The notes under the pieces are model-generated. The model was not told the DNA's origin. It was given only the letters and a program-made list of their open reading frames with translations, and did no database searches. A DNA stretch of 64,000 bases from the NCBI GenBank assembly GCA_015179125.1, contig WHVA01000328.1, positions 62,001-126,000 on the forward strand, read 5' to 3'. Every line of letters begins with the position of its first letter. Within the stretch, counting starts at the first letter, position 1. The stretch is from Gautieria morchelliformis (lineage: Eukaryota > Basidiomycota > Agaricomycetes > Gomphales > Gomphaceae). The position numbers were made by a program, and so were the translations under genes. Of the stretch, positions 45,260 to 57,575 are shown piece after piece.

Positions 45260-48235
45260 ATGTCGCCTCTTCCATCTGACGAGAGTGTAGACTCCCCCGC
45301 CCCTCCAAAAGAGAGGCGGTTCAAGCTGAGCAGGTACGTCCTTGGTCTTACATATGATGCTATCCGACTTGGGCCTCATTGGAACACTGATATCCCTCAG
45401 AGCTTGCGATCGTTGTCGGTGAGCTGCGTCTATATTATCCACCATCTCATTCCTCATCCTCTGCGTAGCCGCCGACGTATTAAATGTGACGAAGGTCATC
45501 CATGTCAGTCTTGCCTCACATCGCATTCCGCGTGCACATTCGAGGAGCCTGGAAAGAGAACTCAGCATTCAAAGTCAAAGTATGCTACCACAGTGATCCC
45601 ATTTCTCCATCAATGCCAATCAATGACTCCATCTGCTCCAGGCGCACAGCAACGCTCGAAGATAGGATGCATCACCTTGAGACCCTCATTCGGTCCATCC
45701 CCCCAAATGTTTTCGAAGCTGCCGCCCGTGGCTCTTCAGATTCAGCTCAGTCGCCCGTTGACAACATGTCCTCCCCTACAACGACCCTTGCCTTCCACGA
45801 ACCTGTTACGTATCCTTCTGGCGTCCCACCGCCCTCATTGTCTATTTCTTCTCTCACAAACCCTTCTACTTATTTTCCTGCATCTGGCATGCCGGTATCG
45901 TTCAACTCCGTATTTGGACGCAACACTGCCGACCGACTGTCAGAACCCACTTCAAGACTTTCCCTCTCCCACTCGTACATGTATTTCGACGAGCAGGGCT
46001 GCAAACGATGGCAAGGGGAAACTTCGGGTCTTCCCTTGCTTGATCTTCTTTTCGACGCTACCTGCCCAGGTGAATGGCCGAATGCAACCACACCCACTAC
46101 CGCCGAGAGCCCCTCTGAGCAGGAAGACAACATCTCAGTCTCCACGGGCGAATGGTTTCCTGATCGAGTCGCTAGCCGCATCGATGTCAATCCTGAAACT
46201 TTATGGAAAGTGATCACGTCGTCTATTTCTCCAGACCTGATGGATACGTAAGTTTCGATTCTCCATAGTCGGCTTCGGTCAAATTAACTTGAAAAGAATT
46301 TCAGCCTTGTACAATGTTATCTGTCAACATCGTACTACCTGATGCCGTTTTTACATGTTCCTACTTTTTTGGCGGTAAGTCCACAGCTTCTGCGCTATAG
46401 AAATGGCGAGTTGACCACTCACTAGGATTACGGGAACCCCGTCAAGTGGGGGGAGCCAGGTTTCGCTTCTTACATTGTTGCAATTTGTTGCTTGTCATCC
46501 CGACATATCGACGACCCACGCGTTCGATCAGATGGCACTGACCCTTGTTCGGTCGGCTCTCGATGGTTTGAACTTTTTTCACGTCTGCGCACTCTTCCTA
46601 CAGCAGATCGACCGACCCTGTATACTGTTCAGTCTGTCCTCGTCGCTGCTGTCTACGCAGTTGGACTTGGAAAGCTCTCAAAAGCTTTTGCTCTCCTCTC
46701 CGAGGCCGTTACCTTGTCCTTCGACGCAGGCCTTCACCGCTCTGTCGAGGCGTACGATTGTTTTGATCCAATCGAAGACGAAGTCCGCAAACGCACCTTC
46801 TGGTGTGTCTACATGTGGGACAAGCAAGCCGGCGCCGCATTCGGCCGTCCCCCGCTATTGCGCCTCCGCGACTGCGATGTTCCGGAGCCTGCCGTCGTGG
46901 ACGACGAGTTTATTACAGCAGAAGGCGTCGGTCAACAGCCTGCGGGTACTTCAAGCAGGATGGGCGCGTTTGTGGCGACGCTGCGATACTACGTCGTGCT
47001 TGAATCGGTACTCGATCTTCCACCCTCGCTCAATGCGTCTGCCTCGCCCTTCTTAGTTCGGGCATCGAAAATATTGTCCGGTTTCCGACGAAATACAGAC
47101 TTGCGCGAAGAGGAAATGATCCTCGACGAGCTGCGTCGAAACTTGCCACAGCACTGGGCGCATACACCGGAAACGATCGCGAGTGATGACGTCATCCGCG
47201 TTACACAAACGGTGCGGCTGCACTGTATGGAACGGTTCATTGCGCTCCTTATCTACCGCCACCGCTTCTCGAACTTTGTCGCGCAGCGGACATTGGGAAA
47301 TGGAAACGGGGAGCAGACTTTAGAAGAAAAAGACACACTCAAGGCGTGTTACGCGTGTGCGCGCGAAATAGTCGCGGCGCATCTCCACACTGCAACAAAA
47401 GGACTTATGACTTACTGTATGTTTTGTTCCGTGCATACATGCGGCATCCCTGAGACTGATTTTCGCTTTCCCACAGATGGCGTCCACGTCATCCATCAGT
47501 TGACACAAGCCGGCCGTACGTTAGTCGCGGTCGTCCTCTCTGTGAAGACCGAAGATCTCCAGCCACTTGTCGTGCCATCATTGGAAGCACTTCGTTCATG
47601 TGTCAGCCTACTCCGACGGTTTAGCGGACGTTACGTATGCGGACTTCGCAATGGTGACCTCCTCGAAGAGTTTTGTCGTTGTGAGTTTTTCTCGTCGAAT
47701 CTATGATGATTGTCTTCCACTAATACATTGCTTATTGGTCCCAGTAAGCCAAATACCACTTGGCGCACCACCTTCAGGAAACGAATCTCCACAATCTCGC
47801 CCCCCTTGGCTCCGTCCTGTTAAAAAAAGAACCCGTACCCCTCCAGCACCTCGGAGCCCGGCATCAAACGATTCCTATGAGGGGCGCGACTTCCGCGACG
47901 TGCCTCCTACCGCCTCGCATTCTAGTCCCTCTCATTCCCATTCGAGTCACGAGGACACCTTTCTCCCTATTGCTGGCGACGGCGACATAGACATGCACTA
48001 CCACTCCTTGTCACACTCAACAACGAGAACACCCGAAATATCACCACAGTTCTTTCGCTCGGACATGAGCGAAGGCGGGATATCCCCCACTGACCTTGTC
48101 ACACTGCTCCACGAAAGCAGCTTTGATGTGGCGACGATGTTTCCCCCGGCGGACACGATCGATGTATTTCCAAATGCAGCGCATCCGGGCATACATGGCA
48201 ACGGACGAGATCTTGGTATCATTGCGACGCCATGA
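45260..48235 (+). CDS. Zn2Cys6 fungal transcription factor, 8 exons, 854 aa
   Basis: Exons: 45260-45333, 45401-45418, 45469-45579, 45642-46247, 46305-46374, 46426-47416, 47477-47680, 47745-48235; 2565 nt without a stop. The binuclear cluster C-x2-C-x6-C-x5-C-x2-C-x6-C occupies residues 27-53 and is assembled across exons 1-3. The first two cysteines are encoded by an 18-nt microexon. A short coiled coil follows (ATLEDRMHHLETLIRSI). The middle is a fungal-specific (MHR) domain with the FWCVYMWDKQAGAAFGRP signature and CDVPEP. The C-terminus is Ser/Pro/His-rich and acidic, as in activation domains. Such proteins bind CGG-type DNA sites and regulate metabolism; the target is unknown. No partner cluster lies next to it. 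Confidence 0.93.
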
Positions 48236-49698
48236 GCGTTCCTTATTATTCTTGTTCGTTGTTGTCTTATCCTGTACGTCGTGTGCATCGCTGTTTTTGT
48301 TACTTGTATTGCTGTATACGTATTTGTTACAAGCTTTAGATATGTTAGGACCCAGTCGACTACCATGAAGGCAATCACAATTGGAATTTGAAGTGTAATA
48401 GTTCGGCGTGAGCCTGCGAAGTGGTGACTATCTTCAATATGAATTTACCCGGAACAAGGAGCTGATTCGGATGTCGCCACCCCATCGGCTGCCTGGGAAC
48501 GGCGCCAACAGGTCATTCCCCTTCCAGAAATAGTCCAAGCGAACTTACCGCTGTCCTTTTCAAGCGACTCGGGTGCCGGTTTGTAAGTTATTGTCCTTCC
48601 AATTTCATTCTATTCTTTTTGCTACCAATAGATATTGGTAGCAAAAACACTCTAAGTTACTGGAGGTTTAGATAGGTCCGCCTTTGTCTCAGAGAGGATA
48701 AACGGAACACGGTAAGTACTTACATGTACTCCGTGGAAATTTACGCTAAATCTCGTACCTGCGGGATCAAATGCCGGAGCCAGGCTGGATGACTCGGCCT
48801 CCTGGCCTCCTCAGCGGCTAGCGCTGCGTGCATCTGCAGCGCTCTGTAACTAGTTAATAATGATTTTTTTTATGTTAAAAAATGCTTTAGAAAATTTTAC
48901 TACCTTTTGACATGGGCAGGGAGGGTGTCAAAATCAGCTTACAAGCTTGCTGTGAGCAGTAAGCAGCCAATAAAAATATAAAAAATAGCTAGCAGCAATG
49001 CTTAAGCATGCTATTATATTATGCACCAGCCATCCAGGCAACTGGTGTTGTGTGAGCACTGGATTTATGAGGTAAGTAGAGGTAAGTGCCGGTGAGTCTT
49101 GGGGCACTTGAAGTGCAGATATATTTATGCTAGATTTACACTAGATTTACAGCTCTGTAAAACAACACTAGTAATTGGGAATTAAGTTAATAGCTAACTA
49201 TAGCATACATACAACTTTTGGAGAAAAATAGTGAGACCAGCATGAGCTACAGCTGAGCTCACCATTGAGTGCAACTGGCACTGCTGTGCTGTCCCTATCT
49301 CATGAATGGGACAAGAACCTTTTGGCAAAGTGAAAGGAGTGAGTGATTACATCAAGGTACCTTGACATCCTCAGCATGGGGTTCCAGTGTGTTCAGTTAT
49401 TCATTCTTCACCATTGCTGCTGCCTTGAGGTAGTTCAACAATATTGCCTGGAGATCCCTGTAAGGGCAACTCTTCCTGGACAGTGGAAATCACATGGTCT
49501 AGCAGAGGAGTTGCCCTTACAGCAGGAAAAACTCTCCTCTAAGGACTGGTGGTCAGGTCACATGGTAATAGGCAACTTCAGCATTAGTGACTCCAAGTTG
49601 GACTTTGGAACACCTTCTGAGCATACCGTGCCCAACACCCCTCCTTTGACCTCGCTCCTTCAGCTTAGGATCAGTCCCCAAGTTCTCCTTGAATTCTG
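48236..49698. other. intergenic, AT-rich, with a perfect inverted repeat
   Basis: No gene recognised. It includes the 15-bp palindrome at 48616-48647 and an AT-rich tract at 48850-49250. Near 49455-49525 a stretch resembles an LTR-B end followed by its leader (GTTGCCCTTACAGCAG). It leads into the gag remnant. Confidence 0.55.
48616..48647. repeat. 15-bp perfect inverted repeat, 2-bp spacer
   Basis: TTTTTGCTACCAATA at 48616-48630 and its exact reverse complement at 48633-48647. It could form a tight hairpin. It lies about 380 bp past the transcription factor stop. It could be a terminator-like or factor-binding site, or the tip of a small inverted-repeat element. No target duplication is apparent. 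Confidence 0.85.
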
Positions 49699-49703
49699 TA
49701 ATG

Positions 49704-50520
49704 ATGGATCAGTCCAAATGGATCTGGAATATTGAAGAGGAGCTCCAGGCCAGCCCAGCAAAGAATGATGTAATAGAAAATGCACTACACCTCATTGTGG
49801 CAAAGCTAGATGGGAGACAGATGGCCAAAGTGCTGAGAAAAGAAGAAGCGCAAACTGAGGAGTTCAGAGCATTTGGAGAATGGGAAGAGGAAGCCGAGAG
49901 GGTGGCAACGGGGCTGAGGCTAGGAAATATTAAGCTGGCAATGCCCTCGGATTTCAATGACCAAGATCAGGGCCAAACCTTCCTGAATACCCTCACCCTG
50001 TACTTCATAGCCAGTGGAGATGTGTTCCCCTTGGACCAGGCTCAAATTCACTGGGCCCTATTGTTTTTGAAGTTGGGCGGGGCTGCATGCTTTGTGACCA
50101 GGTCCTGTGTGCTGAGGCAAAGTCCTGAATGCTGCATTTCCAGACCTGGGCTGACTTCAAGAAGGAGTTCATAGACCAGCTCTGCCTGAGGAATGAACAG
50201 CTCACTGCCCTCACTAATATTGAAGGGACCAGATGGTACCAGGCCAAAGATCCAATAGATGACTACATTGACTGTTCCCAGGAACTGATTGACCTGGTGG
50301 AATACGATGACGACAAGATGAAGGTTATCAAGTTCCACTGAGGGTTAGACCCAAGCTTGCAGAACAGAGTTGTGTTGCTTGGGATGTGGTGCCCTAGACT
50401 TTGACAATCCTGAAGGATGCTACAGACAGCTCGTGCCTCTATGGCTGAGACTGAGCCAACTCCAAGCTTGGAGGCCCCCCAGGTGGCTCTTCTAAATGCA
50501 GTGGCATTTTACCGTGCCTG
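49704..50520 (+). pseudogene. gypsy gag fragment fused to a pol-linker scrap
   Basis: The Met in MDQSKWIWNIEEEL starts a Gag of the Gy2 lineage (SDFNDQDQGQTFLNTLTLYF, DQAQIHWALLF). A frameshift near 50090 leads to FKKEFIDQLCLRNEQLTAL, WYQAKDPIDDYIDC and VEYDDDKMKVIKF. After stops near 50340 it continues with SLEAPQVALLNAVAFYRA. That resembles the protease-RT linker of Gy1 ([18 protein letters not shown]), so sequences of two lineages appear joined. Confidence 0.8.
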
Positions 50521-50579
50521 AAAACTAGAGGGTTCTCAATGCTTCTGGCTAAACCTGGTGCAACCCAAGACTGAGGATT

Positions 50580-50700
50580 CAGTCTCATAATTCCACTCAA
50601 TGGTGCTCAGGCTCTTAGAGAAGTAGGCAATCGGGTGCCACTTCTCATTCTCCAGGGACTGCTGGGACAGCACAGCCTGGTAGCCACATCAGATGTGTCA
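50580..50700 (-). pseudogene. gypsy RNase H fragment
   Basis: Minus-strand reading AVLSQQSLENEKWHPIAYF followed by SKSLSTIEWNYE, matching Gy2 RNase H near 27310-27410. It ends close to the LTR-D at 50724. Confidence 0.75.
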
Positions 50701-50723
50701 GCTTTGACTTGGAAAGGCTGGAG

Positions 50724-51226
50724 TGTCAGGGAACCATCATCGCACTGTGTGCATGACATGATCACAGCCAGTGCATGGTTGCAACCACCATCACACTGTG
50801 TGCATCCCAGTGTGATGTGCAATCAAGGCCTCCAAGCCTCTCCTAGTGTTTGGCATCCTTCTGCCTTGTGTCTGGTCATTCCCTTCCTGTTCCAGCCATC
50901 TCTGACACCATTCCATTCTTATCTGTCCCTGTCCCTGTTATCACCGGTGCGATCACTTATGTAATTTGGGCATTTGGTGATTGGGCTAGCATGCCCGCAG
51001 CTTATAGTCATAGCTGGCTGGTGAAGGAGTTCCTTAGAGTTTTCTCTTTGAACCCACCTTCATCAGGTATGTCTGTGTTGTGTATATAGTTAAATGCACC
51101 TCTTTTATTTTTAAGGGTTATTCTAGAAGAATCAGTAATGTTTATTTTTCCTCTCTATCTTACTTTGGATCCCCCTTCGCCAGTTGGCTGCTTGAGTGTA
51201 GAGTGTCTGCCTAGGTTGCCCTTATA
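50724..51226 (+). repeat. LTR-D, second copy
   Basis: 503 bp from TGTCAGGGAACC to GGTTGCCCTTATA, collinear with 4147-4614. The flanks TGGAG and GTAGT do not match, so it is not a clean solo insertion. Confidence 0.85.
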
Positions 51227-51235
51227 GTAGTGTCC

Positions 51236-51400
51236 CAGTGTGTGGCACCAGTGGCAAGTCACCAAGGGGAGGCCACTTCCATACAGTGTCCACATCCATT
51301 GGGGCCAGGCCATCTTTTGGGGGCATGGTGGCTGCGGCTTGCTTGGGGGCATGGAACAGAGTCTCAGCATTGAACATTGGGGTGACTGCTGCCTTCAGAA
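51236..51400 (-). pseudogene. Gag zinc-knuckle fragment
   Basis: Minus-strand reading with TCHWCHTLGHYYKG preceded by a proline-rich stretch, like the Gy2 Gag tail (SPPPSKSGPAPMDVDC). The last knuckle cysteine is changed. A short scrap. Confidence 0.6.
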
Positions 51401-51544
51401 ATGTGCCAGTGGTGTGGGCAGGTTTGCCGGTTCCTCAGCTTGTCTCAAAGATTGCCTTGTTCTCAGTTTTGGGATACTTCTGAGCAGAGGTTCCACAGCA
51501 CTGCCCAGGAGGGTAGTTTGGAATGTAATACTGCCCAATACTCA

Positions 51545-52358
51545 GTCAATCAATGGATTGTAGCGGGTGAGCCAGTTGTGTTCAAGAACTACCAAAACAG
51601 ACAAATCAAGGGGGGTGACATAAAAGTCTACAGAATATGTGTGACCATCAGGGAATAAGATAGGTAGCTCTACAGCTTCAGTAATTACCAAATTTGTACT
51701 ACCATCAAATAGCTGAAGTGGGATCAGATTTATGGAATGGGTTTTAAGAACATTTCTATGCACAAAAACTGATTCGATAAAAAATAAGTAGAACCAGAAT
51801 CTACTTGAGCTTTAGACTTTTGGTTTGGAAAAAGAGATGAGGACAAACTAACTACAAGAGAATTCAGAGAACAGAGAGCAGAAGCATTGATTCTTACCTC
51901 TCCTAATGTGCAAGCCAAGTCAATGCAACCCTTGGTATGCATGGAGGCTGGTCACTGACTATTTTTTTGCACCTGAAGTTGAGGAATCGGCTTTATCATT
52001 GGATGTCTTCCCATTGGAAGCCATGGCTGCCCAAGCTGACATGGCTTTCAGACATTCCTTCACACAGTGACCACTCTGTGCACATACTAAGCACAGATTG
52101 TTGTCCATGTGACATTGGCATTCTGCAGGCATGAGTTTGCCATCCTTACCAAGTTTGTACAGTTCAGGCTTTTTCTGACCCTCAGACTGACTATTCCCTT
52201 TCAGATTATCTTTGCCTTTGCCTTGCAAGTTGGTTGTTACCAGCATTGGCATTAGAATTGCCGGAACTTTGACCTTGACATCAGTCATTATTCTGGGAGC
52301 CATGGTTTTGGTTGGATGAGTTATCGTTCTTGGCCTCAGGTTTGGGGCAGAATGGGTC
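51545..52358 (-). pseudogene. Gy4 (outer element): Gag C-terminus and protease
   Basis: Minus strand. The Gag tail has a knuckle CLVCAQSGHCVKEC after a Gly/Asn/Lys-rich linker. The protease has AQVDSGSTYFLSNQF, IPLQLFDGSTNLVITEAV and [15 protein letters not shown], where the usual LGHNWLTR is changed. Reading upstream, Gag is cut at 52358 by the Gy3 5' LTR and resumes at 59867-60091. Frameshifts and stops are present. Confidence 0.8.
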
Positions 52359-52900
52359 TGTAAGAACCTGGCCTTTGGCCGGTTACTTACTGGTAGAACC
52401 TTCTTCCGAGCCCGAGCCTTGTGATATTGGTGCCCGAGTACATATGATCCTTATCCGCGCCCGAGCCCGAGCCCGAGCTGGAGTTCATATCCGACCTTGA
52501 TCCCATGCCCGTATCCCCTTAGTTACTGATTCCGCTCCATCACGCATCATTCGTATATTACCTCGCCCTGACCTCGGCCTCCTGACCTCGTCCTGACCTC
52601 CACTAATATGTTTGCCCCTGACTCGTACCCTCGCCTGTATATAACCCCCTTGTATGCATTCCTACTCCTCAGTCTGAAAATCAACTATCGTACCCCTTCG
52701 ATCATTAGCTAGTTTCTAAGCCTCGCCTCTTATTCGTTTGCCTCTGAAGTTGGGACTCGTGCGTAGGGTCGGCGCAGCACATAAGCTGAAGCCAAGTCCC
52801 TCTCCGACTTCCCCATCCAAACCTCGCCCCGTAACCTCGGACCTTACCTCGGGCTTCACTCCCGACCTCGGTCAACCTTACAACGGATCGTATCGTAACA
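52359..52900 (+). repeat. Gy3 5' LTR (LTR-C)
   Basis: From TGTAAGAACCTGG to TATCGTAACA. The end is set by the near-matching target duplication and by shared sequence with the 3' copy. It is dense in CCTCG and CCCGAG words, with a TATA near 52640. Confidence 0.85.
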
Positions 52901-52944
52901 GTATTTTCAGACTGCTTACACCCTACGTATCCCTTTTCTTCACT

Positions 52945-54174
52945 ATGTCCATGATAACTCGTTCTCGCACCCTTCGGGGTATATCAGAACAACGACGTTT
53001 CTTGGAAGCCCCCGACGACTCACCACCATCCCTGGGGATACCCCTCGCAGACCCCACCGAGCCTAGTAACAAAGGCAAAGGTAGGGCTAACCCCGGTGAT
53101 CCTTCAGGTGATCCAGGTGATGGCTCGGGAAGTTCTGACAACGATCAGGACCTCCCCAACCTACCACCCGAGGATCTCGGTGACCTTGAGGACAACGAGC
53201 TTATGCGTCGAGTGTTCATCAAACTCACGAAACCTCGCGAGTCCGAAGCACGAGCCAAGGTCAAGGAACCGGATAGTTATGATGGTACTGACCAGGCCAA
53301 GCTTTGCACCTTCTTCCTTCAATGCGTACTCAACTTCCAAGATCGCCCCACAGCGTTCAAGACTGGGGCCTCAAAGGTGCAGTATGCTATTTCTTACCTG
53401 TCCGGCTCAGCTCTACAGTATTTTGAGCCGGCGATCCTCGGCGAAGTCCAACCCGAGCCAGATTGGCTCGAGGACTGGGACAGCTTCAAAGCCGAGCTCG
53501 AGCTCAACTTCGGCCCATATGACAATGCTGCCCAAGCCAAGATTGACCTCGAGAAAATTGTTATGAAAGAGCACCACAAGGCCGCGCGATTCTTTATCGA
53601 CTCCGCCCAAGCTTCGACTCGGACTCAGTGGAACGATGCGGCCCTCCAACACTTCGCCTACAAGGGCTTGGCCAAATGAATCAAGGACGACTTACTTCAC
53701 TTCCCTCGATTCCGCAGCCTCGCCAAGCTTAGGAACTTCGCGCTGGAATGTGACAGCCGTTACTGGGAGCGTAAGGAATATGACGCCATGATCAATGGTC
53801 ATAGCTCCCAGCCTGCACGCGCCGCTAATCAGTCCAGCAGCAATGCCACTAACAACAACCAGTCTTCCAGCGGTTCCAACAACAATAAGAACCGCAACAA
53901 GACTAACAACAACGGCAAGGGTTCCAACAGCAACTCTTCGAACAACAAGAGCCATCCCGACATTTCAAGCAAGCTCGGGAAGGATGGCAAACTACTCCCC
54001 GAGGAGCGCCAACGTCCGGTCGACCAAGGCCTTTGTCTGCTTTGCGGCACCAAGGGCCACATCGTCAGGGACTGCCCGAAGAACAAGTCTACCGGCGGTA
54101 GCGGTTCTAAAGGTCGGGCAGCAAAGACCCCTAACGAGGGGACTTTGGCCTCCATTACGGAGGTGAAAAAATAG
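52945..54174 (+). pseudogene. Gy3 gag
   Basis: ATG 52945 (MSMITRSRTLRGI) to TAG 54172-54174. It has a basic start, an acidic Gly/Ser/Asp linker, then a capsid core (DSYDGTDQAKLCTFFLQC, YLSGSALQYFEPAIL, DWLEDWDSFKAELELNFG). It continues with LRNFALECDSRYWERKEYD, an Asn/Ser-rich linker and a CCHC knuckle CLLCGTKGHIVRDC. A single TGA at 53677-53679 (GLAK-stop-IKDD) stands at an expected arginine. Otherwise the 409-codon frame is intact. Confidence 0.93.
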
Positions 54175-57052
54175 GTAGCAACCTCGGAACCACACGATCC
54201 GAGGATTGCGGTAACCTCACCCGTGTGCTCAGACTCAGCGCCGCTTCTCATTCATTGTCCAAAGATTCCCTTAATGTAGATCTAACCTCGCCTTCGCTCC
54301 CCAACGTCACTTTTGTTGCATTAGATGACTGCGGGTCCTCAGATTGTTTTATCGAATCCAGATTTGTCCAGAAGTACTCTATGCCTGTTTATCCTGTCTC
54401 TCCTATACCCTTGAAACTATTTGATGGTAGTACTAACACTACCATTACCCAAGCTCTAGACCTCTGCATTTGCTTTCCGACTGGCGAACAACAATGGGTT
54501 ACCTTCTACGTAACCTCGCTCGACTCAAGTTGCTCGATGGTACTTGGCCACAACTGGCTCACCCGCTACAATCTGTCGATTGACTGGGTGTTGGGCAGTA
54601 TTACTTTCAAGACCATCGACCTAACTACGGCTCCAGCGACCACGGCGACGTCAGCCCGCTCAGCTTCGGCTACGACTTCGACCTCACCTACGGCATCTTC
54701 GCCCCCGCCTCCGACCTTGCCTCAGAACTTGCCTCCAAAGTTGCAAGCACCGCTCGTGTCCCTAATCAATGCACCCGCTTTCATGCGCGCATCTAGATTG
54801 GAAGGGTCCGAAGTGTTTCAGCTCAATCTGGCTTCGCCTGAGCTCCTCGCCAGAGGGGCAACATCGGCAGAAAGTTCCTCTGAGCTTTCTGAGAATGTTA
54901 AGAAACATGTTCCCGAAGTATATCACAAATTTGCAGATGTATTCAGCAAAGCACGCGCTGACACTCTAGCTCCCCACCGACCCCACAATATCAAAATCAA
55001 CCTCGAAGAAGGGACCTCGCTGCCTATCGGTCCCATCTACTCTCTCTCGGCTTCAGAGCTCAAAGCACTTCGCGAGTTCATCGACGAGCACTTGAACATC
55101 GGTTTCATCCGACCTTCACGCTCGCCTCATGGTGCACCGGTATTGTTTGTTCGCAAAAAAAGATGGCTCACTTTGGTTGTGTGTCGACTTCCGAGGTTTA
55201 AACAAGATATCAAAAAAAGATCGGTATCCTTTGCCATTGATTGCTGACTTACTTGATGCTCCAAAGAATGCTTGCATCTATACGAAGATTGACCTTCATC
55301 ACACTTACCATCTCGTACGGGTGGCCGAGGGTGACGAATGGAAAACCGCCTTCAGGACTCGCTATGGGTCTTTTGAATGGTTGGTTATGCCATTTGGTCT
55401 CACTAACGGCCCTGCTGCTTTCCAGAGATTCATGAACGAGATTTTCGCCAACCTTTTGGATGTTTGTGTGGTGGTATACTTGGATGACGTTCTGATCTAC
55501 TCCAGTGACCCCTCCAAACATGTTGAACATGTCAAAGAAGTCTTGCGACGACTGCGACTCAACAACCTCTTCGCCAAAGAAGATAAATGCGAGTTTCATC
55601 GCGACTCGGTTGAATTCCTCGGCTACATACTCTCCCCCGAGGGCCTCACTATGGCGGACGACAAGGTAAAGGTCATTCAAGACTGGCCTGAACCTCGCAA
55701 AGTTTGCGACATCCAATCCTTCCTTGGCTTCGCCAACTTCTACCGATGTTTCATTCACAACTACTCCGACATCACCATTCCCCTCACCCGACTCACCCGC
55801 AAGGGTACCCCTTGGAACTTTTCCGAGGATTGTCGGCAGGCCTTCAACCTGCTGAAGAGGGTGTTCACTACCGCTCCTATCCTTACCCACTGGATTCATG
55901 ACCTTCCGCTAATTGTAGAGACTGATGCTTCAGATTATGCCTTAGCGGCAATCTTATCACTGCGAACCTCGGAAGGCGAACTTCATCCCGTCGCTTTCCA
56001 CTCCCGCACATTCACCTCTACCGAGCTCAACTACGATGTTCACGACAAGGAGCTCCTCACCATTTTTGAAGCTTTTCAACGCTGGCGACACTACCTAGAG
56101 GGCTCTGGCGACCCTGTCGACGTTATCACCGACCACAAGAACTTCGAATAATTTTCAACAACGAAGCTCTTGACCCGTCGACAAGCTCGGTGGTCAGAAT
56201 ACCTTTCCCAATTCAACCTCGCCATACGTTTCTGACCTGGTTGCCTCGGAATGAAGCCTGACTCCCTCACTAGACAATGGGACATCTACCTTAAAGAGGG
56301 GAATAGCGACTATGCCACCATAAACCCACAGAACCTACGGCCAGTGTTTACCCAACACCAGCTGGCATCATCCCTTAGAGCTACTAACCTCGCTCCCGTC
56401 GTACTCCGAGCCGCTTCACTGCTTGATACCGAGCAGATCCGAGCTGACATACTAGCAAACCTCCCCTGGGACCCCATAGCCAAGTCGCACCTTGGCTTGG
56501 TTAATGACCCGAGGTGGACCACAGACCCCGAGGGTTTTCTCAAGCTTGACAACCGAACCTATGTTCCAGCAGCCCAAGACCTTCGACTTCACATCCTGCA
56601 ATACAAGCACGACCACATTCTCTCGGGACACTTCAGGGTCAACAAGACCTTGGAGCTGATCCAACGAGACTACACTTGGCCAGGGATTAGATCCCTTGTC
56701 AAGGAGTATTGCAAGACATGCACCACTTGTATGCGAAGCAAGCCACAACATCACAAGCCCTATGGTCTCCTCAAACAACTTCCCGTTCCCGAGAAGCCTT
56801 GGAATTCCATCTCTATGGATTTCATTGAGCAGCTTCCCCCTTCATCCGAGTTCACCTCCATACTAGTCATTGTTGACCGCTTCACTAAGCAGGTTATCTT
56901 CATTCCAACCACAGACAAAATAACCTCGCAAGAGCTCGCTCACCTCTTCGTCCTTCATGTCTTTTCCAAGCATGGAGTCCCCTCGCACGTCACCTCAGAC
57001 AGGGGTTCCGAGTTCGTCTCGCACTTCTGGCGTTCTCTAGGGAAAGCCTTGG
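54175..57052 (+). pseudogene. Gy3 pol: protease, RT, RNase H, integrase N-terminal two-thirds
   Basis: Protease [12 protein letters not shown] (the usual DSG is DCG) and [17 protein letters not shown] fingers, then a one-base slip in an A-run at about 55155-55163. The rest of RT follows, with an intact VVVYLDDVLIY, then RNase H (ETDASDYALAAILS) and tether. Stops: TAA at about 56149 and TGA at 56233-56235 (RF-stop-PG). Integrase: H2C2 finger (HDHILSGHF, CKTCTTCMRSK) and core with WNSISMDFIEQL and SDRGSEFVSHFWRSLGKAL. The strand then switches at 57053. Both catalytic Asp residues of the integrase core are here; the Glu is in the inverted block. Confidence 0.93.
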
Positions 57053-57575
57053 CATGTGTTCTGGAAGTCGAAGGGTGAAGGAGTGAGTACCCGCTCGGGA
57101 AATGATCTCAAAAGGACCCAAGAACTTCTCGGCGAGCTTTTTGGTAGGGCGAGTCGTTCTGAAGTACTGTGCCTTCACGAAGACGAGGGATCCTACTTGG
57201 AAATCCGGAGCGGGCTTGCGGCGAACATCGGCCAAGGCTTGGTAAGTCTTCTGAGCCTCGAGGATGGCGCGGCGAAGTTCTTGGTGAAGCTCGTCCAGGT
57301 CAACCACAAAGTCTCGGGCTCGTGCCGAGGCGAGGTCGCGCTCGGGGTGAACTGCGAGGTTCGGATGGTAACCCTTATTAGCAAAGAATGGGGAGATGCC
57401 GGTGGTTGCGCTAGGCGCGTTGTTGTAGGCGAACTCGGCTAGGGGAAGGAGCGAAGCCCAATTGGACTGCTGATAGTTGCAATATATCCTGAGGTACTGT
57501 TCCAAGGTCTGGTTAGCATGCTCGGTTTGACCGTCACCTTCGGGATGATATCCCGAGGTGAAATGCAACTGCATG
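57053..57575 (-). pseudogene. Gy3 pol segment in inverted orientation: integrase C-terminal part
   Basis: Minus-strand reading: MQLHFTSGYHPEGDGQTEHA (catalytic Glu), YNNAPSATTGISPFFANKGY, PDFQVGSLVFVKAQYFRT and SFTLRLPEHM. The block starts and ends within a CATG (57053-57056 and 57572-57575). Reversing it in thought makes both junctions read through in frame: GKALG runs into MQLHF, and LPEHM into LHSVHPVFHV. No base is lost. The inversion is therefore exact to within the 4-bp palindrome. Confidence 0.92.
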
